From: Pseudomonas prosekii
GTDB taxonomy: Bacteria > Pseudomonadota > Gammaproteobacteria > Pseudomonadales > Pseudomonadaceae
DNA: 64,000 nucleotides
Assembly (NCBI RefSeq): GCF_900105155.1
Contig: NZ_LT629762.1
Span: 1,736,001 to 1,800,000 of the forward strand
Direction: 5' to 3'
This document shows, piece by piece, positions 62,609 through 64,000 of the stretch; the first letter of the stretch is position 1, and each line of letters opens with the position of its first letter. A model generated the notes under the pieces. That model saw only the letters and a program-made list of their open reading frames with translations, was not told the origin of the DNA and searched no databases. A program made the translations under genes and the position numbers.

Positions 62609-64000
62609 TCAGGTGATCGGCGCCGGGTTGAACAGGGTGATGTCGTTGTACAGCTTGTGCTGCTCAGCCCACGTCTGTTTCTTGCCGCTGGCGACGTCCA
62701 GGTAGTAGTGGAACAACTCCCAGCCGAGGTCCTCGATCGAGGCACGCCCGGTCGCGATCCGCCCGGCATCGATGTCGATCAGATCCGGCCAGCGCTGCGC
62801 CAATTCGGTCCGCGTCGACACCTTCACCACGGGCGCCATCGCCAAACCGTACGGCGTGCCGCGCCCGGTGGTGAACACGTGCAGGTTCATCCCCGCCGCC
62901 AATTGCAACGTGCCGCAGACAAAATCACTCGCCGGGGTTGCGCAAAAAATCAGCCCTTTGCGCTTGAAACGTTCGCCCGGGCCGAGCACGCCGTTGATCG
63001 CGCTGCTGCCGGATTTGACGATCGAGCCCAGCGACTTCTCGACAATGTTCGACAACCCGCCCTTCTTGTTGCCCGGCGTGGTATTAGCGCTGCGGTCCGC
63101 TTCGCCCTTGGCCAGGTAACGGTCGTACCAGTCCATTTCGCGCACCAGTTCCTCGGCGACTTCGGTGCTTTCGGCACGCGAGGTCAGCAGGTAAATCGCG
63201 TCGCGCACTTCGGTGACTTCGGAAAACATCACCGTCGCGCCCGCGCGCAGCAGCAGGTCCGAGGCATAACCCAGCGCCGGGTTGGCGGTGATGCCGGAGA
63301 ACGCATCGCTGCCGCCGCACTGCATGCCGAGGATCAACTCGGACGCCGGCACGGTTTCGCGGCGACGTTGGTCGAGCTTCTTCAGACGGGTTTCGGCCAG
63401 CGCCATGATCTGCTCGATCATTTCGGTGAAACCGTGACTCGAATCCTGCAAGCGATACAGCCACGGGTCGCTCAAATCCACCGAGCTGTCGTTCTCGTGC
63501 ATCACCTGCCCGGCCTGCAATTTCTCGCAACCGAGGCTGATCACCAAGGCTTCGCCGCCCAGGTTCGGGTTGCGCGCCAGATTGCGCACGGTGCGAATCG
63601 GGATGTAAGCGTCGGTGGCGGTAATCGCCACGCCGCAGCCATAACTGTGGGTCAGCGCCACCACGTCATCGACATTCGGATAGCGCGGCAGCAACTCGTC
63701 TTTGATGCGTTTGACCGCATGGTCGAGCACGCCGGTCACGCACTGCACCGTGGTGGTGATCCCGAGAATATTGCGCGTGCCGACGGTGCCGTCGGCGTTG
63801 CGATAACCCTCGAACGTGAAGCCTTCCAGCGGTGCCTGCGTCGCCGGCACATCGGTGGACAGCGGCAGGCTGTCCAGCGGTGGCGCGGTGGGCATGCGCA
63901 GTTGATCTTCCTTGACCCAACTGCCACGCGGGATCGGCTGCAACGCGTAGCCGATGGTCTGGCCGTAACGAATCACCAGGCCGCCCTCGGGGATGTCCTC
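62609..64000 (-). CDS. garD: Galactarate dehydratase, 5' end outside window
   Basis: At least 463 residues. UxaA/GarD family: after an N-terminal part beyond the right edge, [104 protein letters not shown]. Dehydrates galactarate (or glucarate/altronate) to a 2-keto-3-deoxy sugar acid. GarD rather than UxaA is preferred from close agreement along the C-terminal domain. The frame is open to the window end. Confidence 0.92.
   Translation of the reverse strand, partial: EDIPEGGLVIRYGQTIGYALQPIPRGSWVKEDQLRMPTAPPLDSLPLSTDVPATQAPLEGFTFEGYRNADGTVGTRNILGITTTVQCVTGVLDHAVKRIKDELLPRYPNVDDVVALTHSYGCGVAITATDAYIPIRTVRNLARNPNLGGEALVISLGCEKLQAGQVMHENDSSVDLSDPWLYRLQDSSHGFTEMIEQIMALAETRLKKLDQRRRETVPASELILGMQCGGSDAFSGITANPALGYASDLLLRAGATVMFSEVTEVRDAIYLLTSRAESTEVAEELVREMDWYDRYLAKGEADRSANTTPGNKKGGLSNIVEKSLGSIVKSGSSAINGVLGPGERFKRKGLIFCATPASDFVCGTLQLAAGMNLHVFTTGRGTPYGLAMAPVVKVSTRTELAQRWPDLIDIDAGRIATGRASIEDLGWELFHYYLDVASGKKQTWAEQHKLYNDITLFNPAPIT

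Overview
The window is a stretch of a GC-rich gammaproteobacterial chromosome. The gene content and order point to the Pseudomonas fluorescens group: cysD-cysNC, Nif3-like and algW; murA-hisG-hisD-hisC beside mla, kds, lpt and rpoN-ptsN-rapZ-npr; fagA-fumC-orfX-sodA; mreBCD beside gatCAB; and many intergenic palindromes of the GTGGGAGC / CTTGCCCGCGA type known as Pseudomonas REP sequences. Almost every gene is a recognisable core or conserved accessory gene. I see no rRNA, tRNA, CRISPR array, insertion sequence or prophage.

Layout. 1-5280 (+): a transport/catabolism cluster made of a class III aminotransferase (5' end outside the window), a polar amino-acid ABC permease interrupted by an in-frame amber codon, its ATPase, its periplasmic binding protein and a FAD amine/amino-acid oxidase. 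5367-14514: trxB (-), cysZ and a GT4 glycosyltransferase (+), an Old Yellow Enzyme, a glutathione peroxidase and SlyD (-), then a DUF3565 protein, Pta and a YihG-like acyltransferase (+). 14728-19845: sulfate activation genes cysNC and cysD and a Nif3-like protein (-), then the periplasmic protease AlgW (+). 20064-22904 (+): a TonB-dependent receptor with a DUF4198 partner.

23107-31098 (-): murA with histidine genes hisG, hisD, hisC, the BolA-like ibaG, and the mlaFEDCB lipid-asymmetry transporter. 31372-38399 (+): KdsD, KdsC, LptC, LptA and LptB for lipopolysaccharide synthesis and export, then RpoN with the nitrogen-PTS cluster (hpf, ptsN, rapZ, npr). 38593-42363 (-): a ZIP transporter and the fagA-fumC-orfX-sodA iron-starvation cluster with a Fur-box-like site upstream. 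42546-55857 (-, except yjgA): PmbA, TldD, a nitrilase-like amidohydrolase, YhdP, RNase G, Maf and MreDCB. 56068-61387 (+): GatCAB amidotransferase, a small RlpA-like lipoprotein, a Na+/Ca2+ antiporter and a carboxymuconolactone decarboxylase-like protein. 61499-64000 (-): an AEC permease and galactarate dehydratase GarD (5' end outside the window).

Much of the window serves the cell envelope: Mla, Lpt/Kds, Mre, YhdP, AlgW, MurA and RlpA. The most unusual observations are regulatory or start-site features rather than new gene families. They are the amber codon in the permease, an ATT start for mreC behind a strong ribosome binding site, a 44-bp dyad covering the start codon of the TonB receptor, a highly structured hisG-hisD spacer, a terminator-shaped hairpin in the trxB leader, and the absence of ackA beside pta.
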